From positions 1-24,507 of the forward strand of contig CAZGOY010000045.1 in NCBI GenBank assembly GCA_964527565.1: 24,507 nt of DNA. Direction: 5' to 3'. The position numbers were made by a program, and so were the translations under genes. This stretch comes from JAGXQV01 sp964527565. Its GTDB lineage: Bacteria > Pseudomonadota > Gammaproteobacteria > Burkholderiales > Sulfuricellaceae. Positions 7,088-15,313 of the stretch are shown in pieces. Within the stretch, counting starts at the first letter, position 1, and the number at the start of each line of letters is the position of its first letter. Under the pieces are notes generated by a model. The model saw only the letters and a list, made by a program, of their open reading frames with translations. It had not been told where the DNA came from and searched no databases.

Positions 7088-8790
7088 GCCGGTTCCCAAT
7101 ATTCGATGACCAGCTGCAAGGTCTGTGCGCCGTTGTACTCGTTGACATCCAGGCGGTAAACGGCGTGAATGTCTTCCGGCAATGGCTCAGTGCGGGAAAA
7201 AAGAATGGCATCGTGGCGGATTCCTGGCCGGGAAAGCCGCAGGCGCAAGTGTTTCTCGCCGACCACGCGCTGGTTTTCCACCATGAAGCGGCCACTGAAC
7301 AGCGGGGCGGGAAAACCCTGCCCCCAAACTTCCTGGCGCAGGCGCTGCGCCAGTTCCAGCGTGGCCTCCTGGGGGGTCAGTTCGCCGTCGGTTTCGCTGA
7401 CGGGTTCGAGATCGTCGGGAGACAGCAGAAACTGCGTCACCGCTTCAAAAGCATCGGAGAATTCATCGAGCCGCGTGCCCTCAATGGTGAGTCCGCAGGC
7501 CGCCGCGTGGCCGCCAAAACTTTGCAACAGGCCGGGGTGCCGCTTGGCCAGCAGATCAAGCGCATCGCGTAAATGCAGGCTGCGGATGGCGCGCCCGGAA
7601 CCCTTCAGCTCGCCGTCATTGCCGGGGGCGAAAACGATCACCGGGCGGTGAAAACGCTCTTTGAGACGCGCGGCCAGGATGCCGACGATTCCTGGGTGCC
7701 AGCCGACATCGTGCAGACACAGGGAATAGCGGTGCTGCGCCATCTCGCCATCGCACAGGGTGTCCAGCATTTTCAATTCGGCAGCGGCTTTCATCTCGGC
7801 CTCGATTTCGCGCCGTTCGCGGTTGAGATCATCGAGTTGTTGCGCCATTGTCAGCGCACGGGTTTCATCGTCGCACAGCAGGCATTCGATACCCAGCGCC
7901 ATGTCGTCGAGACGTCCGGCTGCATTCAGGCGCGGGCCAACGGCAAATCCCAGGTCTGAAGCGGTGGTGCGCGCCGGGTCGCGGCGGGCAACGTGGAGTA
8001 GGGCACGGATGCCGGCGCAAGCCTGTCCGGCGCGGATACGTTTCAGCCCCTGATGCACGAGAATGCGGTTATATCCTTCGAGCCTGACCACATCGGCCAC
8101 CGTGCCCAACGCAACCAGGTCGAGCAGCTTGGCGAGATGGGGTTCCGCCCTGTCGGCAAAAGCGCCGCGCTTTCGCAGCTCTGCGCGTAGCGCCAGCATG
8201 ACGTAGAAGATGACGCCGACACCGGCCAGGTGCTTGCCGGGAAATTCGCATCCGGCCTGATTGGGGTTGACGATGCAGGCAGCTGGCGGCAATGCGTCGC
8301 CCGGCAAATGATGGTCCGTCACCAGGGTCTCCATGCCCAACAGCCGGGCCGTTTCGATGCCTTCCACACTGGCGATGCCGTTATCTACCGTAATCAGGAT
8401 GTCCGGGTGACGCTGGGCGGCGAGGCGGGCAATTTCCGGCGTCAGGCCATAGCCGTATTCAAAGCGCTTGGGAACCAGGTAATCGACCTCGGCACCCAAT
8501 TCGCGCAACGCCCGCACCGCGACGGCACAGGCCGTGGCACCGTCGGAATCGTAGTCGGCGACGACCAGCAGGCGTTTTCCGGCAGCAATGGCGTCAGCCA
8601 GACGGCACGCCATATCCGGGGCATTTTTCAGCGTATCGAACGCCAACATCCCGGCCAGTCCGTATTCAAGCTGGCTTGCGGAATCAACCCCACGTGCCGC
8701 GTAAATGCGCGCCAGCACGGAGGGCAGCCCCGCATTGCTCAACGCATCGTAATATTGCGGTGGGTAGCTGCGGGGTCGAATGCGGGGCAT
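7084..8790 (-). CDS. recJ: Single-stranded-DNA-specific exonuclease RecJ
   Basis: 5'-3' exonuclease acting on single-stranded DNA in recombination and mismatch or base-excision repair. The 568-residue length is normal. DHH-family metal motifs are visible: VVADYDSDGATA (77-87), LITVDNG (132-138), and TDHHLPGD with D159 H160 H161; LAGVGVIFYV (188-197) and the DHHA1-type QSFGGHAAACGLTIEG further on are also typical. The start at ATG 8790 is supported by the conserved N-terminal pattern (YDALSNAGLPSVLARIYAARGV). This means the gene begins 52 bases inside the preceding cNMP-binding gene. The stop overlaps nnrD by 4 bases. Confidence 0.95.
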   Translation of the reverse strand: MPRIRPRSYPPQYYDALSNAGLPSVLARIYAARGVDSASQLEYGLAGMLAFDTLKNAPDMACRLADAIAAGKRLLVVADYDSDGATACAVAVRALRELGAEVDYLVPKRFEYGYGLTPEIARLAAQRHPDILITVDNGIASVEGIETARLLGMETLVTDHHLPGDALPPAACIVNPNQAGCEFPGKHLAGVGVIFYVMLALRAELRKRGAFADRAEPHLAKLLDLVALGTVADVVRLEGYNRILVHQGLKRIRAGQACAGIRALLHVARRDPARTTASDLGFAVGPRLNAAGRLDDMALGIECLLCDDETRALTMAQQLDDLNRERREIEAEMKAAAELKMLDTLCDGEMAQHRYSLCLHDVGWHPGIVGILAARLKERFHRPVIVFAPGNDGELKGSGRAIRSLHLRDALDLLAKRHPGLLQSFGGHAAACGLTIEGTRLDEFSDAFEAVTQFLLSPDDLEPVSETDGELTPQEATLELAQRLRQEVWGQGFPAPLFSGRFMVENQRVVGEKHLRLRLSRPGIRHDAILFSRTEPLPEDIHAVYRLDVNEYNGAQTLQLVIEYWEPA

Positions 8791-9293
8791 GGCTCATCAG
8801 GTGGAGAAGATTCAAGAAATGCCAGGGCGATCATGGCGTTGGTGTCACGCAGGCGGCGCGAGAGCAAGCGCGCGATGTTGCGGTAAAACCGGGTGCTGGC
8901 GGAAGGGTTCTTCCAGAAATCGTTTTCCGAAAGCCGCAGCAAAATGCAACGCGACACGGAACGCACACTGGCGGAGCGCACATCGCTGTCCACCAGCGCC
9001 ATTTCGCCAAAGCAGCTGCCGGCACCGAGTTTGGTCAGGACTTTCTCTCCGCCGACTTCAAGCCTCTTGCGGATTTCCACCTCGCCATCAATGATGACGT
9101 ACATGAAGTTTCCGCTGCTGCCTTCGGTAAGAATCGTTTCATGGGGATTGAAAACACATTTTTCAGTATTGCCCAGCAGGTCAATCAAATCCGACTGGGT
9201 AAAACCGGAAAAGACCTCGACGCTGTTCAGGAGACGCAGAATAAGCCGTTCCAGATCGAATGTGCTCAGGGTGGATTTAACCCATCCGCTCAT
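8739..9293 (-). CDS. Cyclic nucleotide-binding domain protein
   Basis: A stand-alone cNMP-binding (Crp/FNR-like sensory) domain of 184 residues. The beta-roll and phosphate-binding cassette are clear: VIIDGEVEI, GAGSCFGEMALVDSD and RSASVRS, where the FGE glutamate and the RSA arginine are the ligand contacts known in the family. A helix follows (RFYRNIARLLSRRLRDTNA), as in FNR dimerisation helices, but no DNA-binding helix-turn-helix is present. The start is ATG 9293 with GGAG 9 bases upstream. The function is unknown; such proteins often act as cAMP or c-di-GMP sensing partners. It is first in the run with recJ and overlaps it by 52 bases, so its last 17 codons are also recJ coding sequence in another frame. 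Confidence 0.85.
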   Translation of the reverse strand: MSGWVKSTLSTFDLERLILRLLNSVEVFSGFTQSDLIDLLGNTEKCVFNPHETILTEGSSGNFMYVIIDGEVEIRKRLEVGGEKVLTKLGAGSCFGEMALVDSDVRSASVRSVSRCILLRLSENDFWKNPSASTRFYRNIARLLSRRLRDTNAMIALAFLESSPPDEPCPAFDPAATHRNITMR

Positions 9294-9568
9294 AGTGTTT
9301 GCTCCAATTTTCAAGAACGAGTGTCAGCCCAGTTTACCTGCAAAGACATTAATAAAAAACCCGAATTGGCAATAAACGTCAGCCGTACACAGCGGTGACG
9401 GTTGGCAGATGGACAGGTGGTCGTCATGCTGGTTTATCCCCGCGAAATATTGCACAATCAGGCCCCTCAGCTACGAGGGGATGAAGGTGCAGAATACGAC
9501 GCGCACGGACATGAAACACGGCTGTTGGAAGACGAAAAAACCGGGAAACCGCATAATCGAGGCTGGAG

Positions 9569-10393
9569 ATGGAATCTCAAATGCTTCCTGACAGGGATAT
9601 TACCGTCTCGGTGGTAATGGCGGTGTACAACGCCGAGCCCTATGTTCGGGATTCAATTTTGTCGGTACTTCGCCAAAGCCATACCAATCTTGACATCGTC
9701 ATTGTGGATGACTGCTCGACGGATGGAAGCGCCAATGTCATCCGCGAACTGGCCAGCGCGGATGAGCGTATCCGGCTGTTCCGTACGGGCCGCAACAGCG
9801 GTGGGCCCGCACATCCAAGAAACAGGGGAATAGAGCGTGCCTGCGGGGACTATGTGGCCTTTATCGACGCGGATGATTTATGGAACCCGGATAAAATCGA
9901 AAAGCAGCTTGCCGCCCTGGCTACAGGCAAGGTGATGTCGTTTACCGACAATCGGATCATTGATGGGCGGGGCACGGTTTTGATGCCTCGCATGTCCGGG
10001 GTAGTTCGATTTTTCAGAAAACGGCTTGCTCGGTACGGGGTGAAATTCCTCTTGCTTTCAAACCAGATCGTGCTTTCCTCCGTCTTGCTGGATAAAACGG
10101 TCTTGGACCATATGCGCTTTGACGAAGATCCCTTGACTGTCGAAGATTACGGGCTGTGGTTGAAGGTGGCGTATCTCTATCCAGAAGGGCTTTCTTATCT
10201 GGATTTGCCGTTGACGAGCTACCGCAGACATCCTTTGGGAATCAGTGCGGACTACACTTTGGGACGCATCAAAGGAACCTACTGTATAAGCAAGTTCTAT
10301 CTCGAAGAAAAGAAACCCGTGCATCCATTCTGGGGGCTGGCGGGGTGTATTCTGAGAGCCGGTAAGTCGGCTGTTGAAATGTCGGCAAAATAG
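9569..10393 (+). CDS. Family 2 glycosyltransferase
   Basis: Probable GT-A fold inverting transferase that adds a sugar to a polysaccharide or lipid-linked acceptor at the cytoplasmic face; the substrate is not predictable. The 274 residues show VSVVMAVYNAEPYVRDSI (13-30), the nucleotide-binding VDDCSTDGS (46-54), GDYVAFIDADDLW with the DxD-like metal site (100-103), and VEDYGLWLK, which supplies the expected acidic base. No membrane segments stand out. The start ATG 9569 has GGAG immediately before it, closer than usual; ATG 9581 is an alternative. It stands alone between two minus-strand operons, with no other polysaccharide genes next to it apart from the arnD-like gene at 11278. Confidence 0.9.
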   Translation: MESQMLPDRDITVSVVMAVYNAEPYVRDSILSVLRQSHTNLDIVIVDDCSTDGSANVIRELASADERIRLFRTGRNSGGPAHPRNRGIERACGDYVAFIDADDLWNPDKIEKQLAALATGKVMSFTDNRIIDGRGTVLMPRMSGVVRFFRKRLARYGVKFLLLSNQIVLSSVLLDKTVLDHMRFDEDPLTVEDYGLWLKVAYLYPEGLSYLDLPLTSYRRHPLGISADYTLGRIKGTYCISKFYLEEKKPVHPFWGLAGCILRAGKSAVEMSAK

Positions 10394-10424
10394 CGGGCCG
10401 CCAATCGTGTGAGCGCCGCTTTTT
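10392..10424. terminator. Probable bidirectional terminator
   Basis: AGCGG (10392-10396) pairs with CCGCT (10416-10420), followed by a T run on the plus strand (10420-10424); on the minus strand the same hairpin is followed by ATTTT. It sits between the convergent glycosyltransferase and coiled-coil genes, where a shared terminator is expected. The stem is short with an imperfect continuation, so this is moderate evidence. Confidence 0.55.
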
Positions 10425-11250
10425 ATCTTCGCTTTTTCATCTGCGCCAGCCGGATTTCCATATTTTCCAACTGGTCGAGGGCCATTTTGAACATGCCGCT
10501 TTTGAGGGTGTAGTTCTCGTCCAGCAGTTTTTCCTGTTCCGATTTTACCGAGTGGTGTTTTTCCGAGAGCTGGTCGATGAGGGTGCGGAACTGTTCGATT
10601 TCCCCGGTGAGTTGTTGTGTCTGTTGTTTGAGCTGGTCGCGTTCCTGTTGGGTGGCGAGGGCCGCACGCTTGATCTGCTCGTGGTCGTTGCTCAGGCGCT
10701 CCAGTTGCTGGCGTTCCAGGGCGGGGCGCGATTTGAGCTGGGTGATTTCCTGTTTTAGTTCATTCTTGGCCTTGCTCTCCTGGACCACTTGCGTCAGCGA
10801 GGCGACACGGTCGCGGGTGAGGTCTTCCAGCAGGCGTTTCAGTTTGCCGTGCTCGGCAATCGCTTCTTCGACCTTGTTGCGATACAGGTCGCGCTCGCCC
10901 GCCAGGGTTTCCAGGTAACGCTTGAGTTCATGCGGGTTTTGCGTCTGCGGCAGGGGCTGGCCGGGCGAAACGGCGGATTTGATCGCCGATTCCGGCAGTT
11001 TCTGCGCCAGTTGCTCGATTTCAAAAACGATGCTGTCGAAAGCGATGGCCTGATCGACCGGCGAGGCGGCGTTGAGGAAACGATTGCGCAGTTGTTTGAC
11101 GTCGAAGGGAAAATTTCCGGTCTTGATGCCCGCCTTGCGAGCGATTTCATCCACGCGCCGCAATTCTGCGACGGCGGTATCGAATACGGCGGCTTCCTCC
11201 ACCGAGGTTTCGGCGGCCATGAAGCGGGATCGCAGTTCTTCCGGTTTCAC
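10423..11250 (-). CDS. Uncharacterised coiled-coil protein with duplicated N-terminal motif
   Basis: I do not recognise a named family. The 275-residue protein has two related N-terminal segments, residues 6-40 (LRSRFMAAETSVEEAAVFD...) and 54-85 (LRNRFLNAASPVDQAIAFD...), sharing LRxRFxxAxxxVxxAxxFDxxVxE. A proline-rich spacer (about 92-106) follows, then a long, highly charged, Gln/Glu/Lys-rich coiled coil from about 108 to the end (QQERDQLKQQTQQLTGEIEQ type). There is no signal peptide or membrane segment, so it is probably cytoplasmic. The start is GTG 11250 with GGAG 10 bases upstream. It lies 27 bases after the arnD-like gene and is the last gene of the gyrA-led series. A structural or scaffolding role is only a guess. 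Confidence 0.8.
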   Translation of the reverse strand: MKPEELRSRFMAAETSVEEAAVFDTAVAELRRVDEIARKAGIKTGNFPFDVKQLRNRFLNAASPVDQAIAFDSIVFEIEQLAQKLPESAIKSAVSPGQPLPQTQNPHELKRYLETLAGERDLYRNKVEEAIAEHGKLKRLLEDLTRDRVASLTQVVQESKAKNELKQEITQLKSRPALERQQLERLSNDHEQIKRAALATQQERDQLKQQTQQLTGEIEQFRTLIDQLSEKHHSVKSEQEKLLDENYTLKSGMFKMALDQLENMEIRLAQMKKRR

Positions 11251-11277
11251 GTCGGATTTTCTCCAGTCATCAGGCGC

Positions 11278-12189
11278 TCATTGTGAGAGGAATTCCTCAC
11301 CTTGCAAGGCGACTTCCTTCGCCAAGCCCGGAATTTCTCCCATGACGATCTCGTGGCGCGGCAGGGTGTCGCGGTCGAGGTCTTCCTGGTAGCGGGCCAG
11401 CGAAACCAGTTCGTAACCCTGTTCCTTCCAGCCGACCAGCAGGGCCTCGAATACGGCGGCGAATTGCATGCCTTCCAGTTCCGCGCGCAGGGTATAGACG
11501 TGGCCGGCGGGTGGCGGGTTGCCGGTCAGGGACAGCAGGTGTTGCGCCACGTTGCCGGTGTTGATGCCATTGATGCCGATCAGTTCATCCAGCGTCGGCA
11601 GGGTGGTGGGCAATTGCGGGCAGGCGATGATTTCCGCGCGCCACACCGGAATGTAGGGATGGGTGCCGCGCGTGTCGGAAGCATAATCCATCCCGTTTTG
11701 CTGTTCCAGGCGCAGGGCATGGATATTGGTTTGCCAGGCGGCGGCGCCGTGTGTTCTGGCCTTTTCTCCGAAGATTTCCTGGAAGCGTTCGTCGGCGCGC
11801 TTTAACTGTCGTGCCGTCCATTTCGCATCGCCTGTTGCCGCGCCATCCTGCCAAGCGAGTCGGTCGATGCAGTGGATGCCGGTCTCGAAACCGTTGTCGC
11901 GCACCATGCGCATGATGGCGGCGCACCGCTTGCCGATGTCCGGCGCGGGCAACAGGGTGCCGTAGAGCAGGGTTTTCAGGCCATATTGCTCAAGGCGCGT
12001 GATACGCGGCGATTTGCGCATGAAACCCCGGCGAAATAGCTGGTTGACGATGCGTCCGCTACGGTCGGCACCCAGGTTAAAAAGGAATGTTGCACCGGCC
12101 TGTTGCTGTTGCAGCAGTTCGACCAGGCGCGGAACGCCTTCGCGTGTGCCGCGGTAGGTGTCGACATCGATTTTTAGCGCCAGTTTCAT
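11278..12189 (-). CDS. arnD: ArnD-like polysaccharide deacetylase
   Basis: Resembles ArnD, which removes a formyl group from 4-deoxy-4-formamido-L-arabinose on undecaprenyl phosphate during lipid A modification. Family landmarks are MKLALKIDVDTYRGTREGVP (1-20), ATFLFNLG, TLPTLDELIG and VYTLRAELEG; the length of 303 residues fits. The start ATG 12189 lies 7 bases after the tyrA stop; a longer frame runs into tyrA out of phase. The metal site usually reads HxxDH; here it is HCIDR (H106 to R110), so one metal-binding histidine appears replaced by arginine, while the aspartates near D8/D10 remain. No arnA, arnB, arnC or arnT is nearby, so the true substrate may differ. Its place after tyrA suggests cotranscription with the aromatic genes. 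Confidence 0.8.
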   Translation of the reverse strand: MKLALKIDVDTYRGTREGVPRLVELLQQQQAGATFLFNLGADRSGRIVNQLFRRGFMRKSPRITRLEQYGLKTLLYGTLLPAPDIGKRCAAIMRMVRDNGFETGIHCIDRLAWQDGAATGDAKWTARQLKRADERFQEIFGEKARTHGAAAWQTNIHALRLEQQNGMDYASDTRGTHPYIPVWRAEIIACPQLPTTLPTLDELIGINGINTGNVAQHLLSLTGNPPPAGHVYTLRAELEGMQFAAVFEALLVGWKEQGYELVSLARYQEDLDRDTLPRHEIVMGEIPGLAKEVALQGEEFLSQ

Positions 12190-12196
12190 GAATAGC

Positions 12197-13078
12197 TTAC
12201 AGATTTCTGTCGGATGACCACTGCCGCCGCGCCTGCCGCGCCTGCTGGAACACCTGCTCCAGTGAGGCGCCGTCGCGGTCTTCCAGCAGGGTGCGCAGGC
12301 GCGCCAGTTGTTCCTGGTAGGCGCCGAGTTCGGCCAGTAGTGCCGTGCGGTTGGCGAGGCAAATGTCGCGCCACATCTCCGGGGAGCTGGCAGCAATGCG
12401 CGTGAAATCACGGAACCCGCTGGCGGCATAGCGAAAAAGCTCGGCCGCATTGGGTTTGGCGGCGATGTCGTCAACCAGTGCGAAAGCCAGCAAATGCGGC
12501 AAATGGCTGACGGCGGCAAAAATGGCATCGTGTTCGGCGGCGCTCATCCGTGCGACTTGCGCACCACAAGCCTGCCAGGCGGCGGCAATTTTTTGCACCA
12601 TGGCCGGGTCGTTCTCCGCTAGTGGCGTGAGAACGGTATTCCGGTTGCGGAAAAGATCGGCGCGGGCGGCCGTGACCCCGCTGTTTTCCGCCCCGGCAAT
12701 CGGGTGGCCGGGGACGAAGGCGGCAAGATGCGCGCTCAGTTCGCTGCGCGCCAGCGCCACCACGTCCTGCTTGGTGCTGCCGACATCGGTGATGGCGGTT
12801 TGCGGGGAAAGATGCGGGGCAATTTGCCGCATCACGGCAGCCATCTGGCCGACGGGAATCGCCAGTACAACCAGGTCGGCGCCGGAGAGGGCATCGGCGG
12901 CATCGGCGGCAATGCGGTCGATGACGCGCAGATCGAGCGCGGCGCGCAGATTCTCCGCGCTGCGCCCGACCCCGACGATTTCACCGACGGCACCCGCTTC
13001 GCGCAAGGCCAGCGCGAACGAGCCGCCGATCAGTCCGACGCCGAAAATTGCCAGTTTGCCGATGAGCGGGGTGGTCAT
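12197..13078 (-). CDS. tyrA: Prephenate dehydrogenase TyrA
   Basis: Oxidatively decarboxylates prephenate (or arogenate) towards tyrosine. The 293 residues begin with a Rossmann motif, IFGVGLIGGS (11-20), followed by PGHPIAGAE (H125), a conserved TyrA segment, and SHLPHLLAFAL in the helical dimerisation domain. There is no fused chorismate mutase and no ACT domain, and no fused AroA as seen in pseudomonads. The Rossmann loop continues VGVGRS after the second strand, where cofactor choice (NAD or NADP) is set; an Asp that would favour NAD is not obvious. It lies 20 bases after aroF, in the same direction. Confidence 0.95.
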   Translation of the reverse strand: MTTPLIGKLAIFGVGLIGGSFALALREAGAVGEIVGVGRSAENLRAALDLRVIDRIAADAADALSGADLVVLAIPVGQMAAVMRQIAPHLSPQTAITDVGSTKQDVVALARSELSAHLAAFVPGHPIAGAENSGVTAARADLFRNRNTVLTPLAENDPAMVQKIAAAWQACGAQVARMSAAEHDAIFAAVSHLPHLLAFALVDDIAAKPNAAELFRYAASGFRDFTRIAASSPEMWRDICLANRTALLAELGAYQEQLARLRTLLEDRDGASLEQVFQQARQARRQWSSDRNL

Positions 13079-13098
13079 GAGGGCGGCAAACCGGTGAG

Positions 13099-14115
13099 TT
13101 AAATTGTCCGCCCGATGGCGCCGGCAATCGCGCCCAGCGTGCCCATCAGGGCCTTCAACTCAACCGGCGTCAGCGCCTGGTCGGCGTCGCACCAAGCTTC
13201 GCACGGGCTGGGGTGCATTTCCACCAGCAGCCCGTCGGCACCCGCCGCGATGGCGGCGCGCGACAGGGCAGGCACCATCCAGGCCTTGCCGCCGGCATGG
13301 GAGGGATCGACGATCACCGGCAGGTGAGTTTCCTTTTTCAGCACAGGAATGGCGGTTACATCCAGCACGTTGCGGTAATAGGTTTCGTAGGAGCGGATGC
13401 CGCGTTCGCAGAAGATGATGTTGTGGTTGCCCCCGGCGGCGATATATTCGGCGGACATCAGCCATTCGGAAATCGTCGCCGACATGCCGCGTTTCAGAAC
13501 CACGGGGATGTTCAGCTTGCCGACTTCCTTGAGCAGATCGAAATTCTGCATGTTGCGCGTACCGATCTGGATGACGTCCACGCCGTATTCCAGGAAGGAA
13601 TCGATGGTACGCACGTCCATCAGTTCGGTGACGATGGGCAGGTTGTGCTGGTCGGCGGCCTTGCGAAACATCGCCAGACCTTCGGCGCCGTGGCCCTGGA
13701 AAGCGTAGGGGCTGGTGCGCGGCTTGAAGGCGCCGCCGCGCATCATGCGGCAGCCGGCATCGACCACGCCCTGCGCGGCCTTTTCCATCTGTTCCGGGGT
13801 TTCCACCGAGCAGGGGCCGGCGATGATCTGCACCTGCTTGCCGCCCAGCGGAATGCCCTTGATGTCGATAATGCTGTCTTCCTTGTGCCATTCGCGCCCG
13901 ACGATCTTGTAGGGCTTGACGATGTGCATGGACTGTTCGACGCCGGGCAGGGCATCGAAATATTCCGGCTCCAGCTTGCGTTCGTCGCCAATGGCGCCGA
14001 TGACGGTGCGTTCGGTGCCGCGCGAGATGTTGACGTCCAGTCCGGCTTCCTTGATTTTTCTGACGACGCCGTCGATCTGCTGATCGGTGGCGCCGGAACT
14101 CATTACGATAATCAT
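13099..14115 (-). CDS. aroF: 3-deoxy-7-phosphoheptulonate (DAHP) synthase, ferredoxin-like domain type
   Basis: First step of the shikimate pathway, joining phosphoenolpyruvate and erythrose 4-phosphate. The 338 residues consist of an N-terminal ferredoxin-like domain (about 1-70, MIIVMSSGATDQQ start) and a type I-beta barrel with IIAGPCSVE, KPRTSPYAFQG, VVLKRGMSAT and VDPSHAGGK, all family hallmarks. This is the Thermotoga maritima type, in which the N-terminal domain binds tyrosine or phenylalanine for feedback control, so allosteric control is likely here. The ATG has GGAG upstream (TACTGGAGTCAGC). Downstream is tyrA (20 bases); upstream is hisC after an 82-base spacer, the longest inside this gene series and possibly holding an internal promoter. 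Confidence 0.95.
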   Translation of the reverse strand: MIIVMSSGATDQQIDGVVRKIKEAGLDVNISRGTERTVIGAIGDERKLEPEYFDALPGVEQSMHIVKPYKIVGREWHKEDSIIDIKGIPLGGKQVQIIAGPCSVETPEQMEKAAQGVVDAGCRMMRGGAFKPRTSPYAFQGHGAEGLAMFRKAADQHNLPIVTELMDVRTIDSFLEYGVDVIQIGTRNMQNFDLLKEVGKLNIPVVLKRGMSATISEWLMSAEYIAAGGNHNIIFCERGIRSYETYYRNVLDVTAIPVLKKETHLPVIVDPSHAGGKAWMVPALSRAAIAAGADGLLVEMHPSPCEAWCDADQALTPVELKALMGTLGAIAGAIGRTI

Positions 14116-14197
14116 GCTGACTCCAGTATTTAAAAAATAATTGTTGAATCTTTGTCGGTCGCTTGGCGGGCCACGCCAAAACCTTGTCCGCTATGGC

Positions 14198-15292
14198 TTA
14201 CATCAAGCTTTCCAGCGCCTGCAGGAAAGTGCGGTTTTCCTCTTCCAGGCCGATGGAAACGCGCAAATGTTCAGGCATGCCGTAGTTGCCGATGGGGCGT
14301 ACGATCACGCCCTTCCTGAGTAGGCTTTGATACATGGCGGTGGCATTGCCGATGCGGAAGGCGAGGAAATTGCCGAACGAGGGAATGTAGTCGAGATTGA
14401 GGCGTGTCAGACCGGCGGTGATCTGCGCCATGCCCTTGCGGTTGATTTCCAGACAATCGGCGAGAAAGGCTTGATCTTCCATGGCTGCAATGGCGGCGGC
14501 CTGTGCCAGGCTGTTGACGTTGAAGGGCTGGCGCACGCGGTTGAGCAGGTCGGCCGCCTGGGGGTGGGCCGCCGCATAGCCGACGCGCAGCCCGGCAAGG
14601 CCGTAGGCCTTGGAAAAAGTCCGCGTAACGATCAGGTTGGGAAAGCGCTTGAGCCAAGCGAAGCTATCGGAGCAAAGTTCCGGCGGCAGGTATTCCGTAT
14701 AGGCTTCGTCAAGCACCACGATGACGTTTCCCGGCACGCGCTCGATCAGGCCGAACAGTTCGTCCGGATTCATCAGCGTGCCGGTGGGATTGTTGGGGTT
14801 GGCGATGAACAGCACGCGGGTGTCGCTGTCGATGGCTTCCAGCAGGGCTTGCGGGTCATGTCCGAAATCCCGCGCCGGCGCTTCGATGCCGCGTGCGCCG
14901 GTCGCCTGCGTCACCAGCGGATAGACGGCAAAGGCATGCTGCGCATAGACTGCCGAGGTGCCTTGGGTGAGGAAGGCGCGCGCCACCAGTTCCAGCACGT
15001 CGTTGGAACCGTTGCCCAGCACGATCTGGTTGATCCCCAGGCCGAAACGCTGTGCCAGTGCATTTTTCAGCGCGAATCCATTGCCGTCCGGGTAACGGGC
15101 GATTTCCATGAAAACATTTTCCATCGCCGCCAATACGCGCGGGCTGGCGCCCAGCGGATTTTCATTGGAAGCCAGCTTGACGATAGCGCTTTCGTCCAGC
15201 CCCATTTCGCGCGCCAACTCGGAGATCGGCTTGCCGGGCGGGTAGGGCGCGATAGCGCGCACAAAGCCGGGGGAAAGTTCACACAAATCCAT
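14198..15292 (-). CDS. hisC: Histidinol-phosphate aminotransferase HisC
   Basis: PLP-dependent aminotransferase of fold type I. In this gene neighbourhood HisC enzymes are often of broad specificity and also transaminate aromatic keto acids, linking histidine and Phe/Tyr synthesis. Residues seen: SNENPLGASP (42-51), ANPNNPTG (164-171), VLDEAYTEY (193-201) and the PLP lysine in RTFSKAYGLAGLRVGYA (K228). The 364-residue length is normal. It sits between the CheZ-like gene (21 bases upstream) and aroF, in the order expected for the serC-pheA-hisC-tyrA supraoperon. Confidence 0.93.
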   Translation of the reverse strand: MDLCELSPGFVRAIAPYPPGKPISELAREMGLDESAIVKLASNENPLGASPRVLAAMENVFMEIARYPDGNGFALKNALAQRFGLGINQIVLGNGSNDVLELVARAFLTQGTSAVYAQHAFAVYPLVTQATGARGIEAPARDFGHDPQALLEAIDSDTRVLFIANPNNPTGTLMNPDELFGLIERVPGNVIVVLDEAYTEYLPPELCSDSFAWLKRFPNLIVTRTFSKAYGLAGLRVGYAAAHPQAADLLNRVRQPFNVNSLAQAAAIAAMEDQAFLADCLEINRKGMAQITAGLTRLNLDYIPSFGNFLAFRIGNATAMYQSLLRKGVIVRPIGNYGMPEHLRVSIGLEEENRTFLQALESLM

Positions 15293-15313
15293 GTGTCGTT
15301 CCAGTTCGGGATT

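Noticed and set aside
9463..9480. Hairpin CCCCTC-AGCTAC-GAGGGG upstream of the glycosyltransferase
   Set aside because: Perfect 6-bp stem but no T run on either strand and no clear regulatory position; could be chance.
9402..9617. Small plus-strand open frame before the glycosyltransferase
   Set aside because: Overlaps the glycosyltransferase start out of frame, has no ribosome site and no recognisable motif.
12190..12528. N-terminal extension of the arnD-like gene
   Set aside because: Runs through tyrA in the wrong frame; the conserved ArnD opening starts at ATG 12189.
13213..14133. Plus-strand open frame opposite aroF
   Set aside because: Antisense shadow; aroF motifs are complete on the minus strand.
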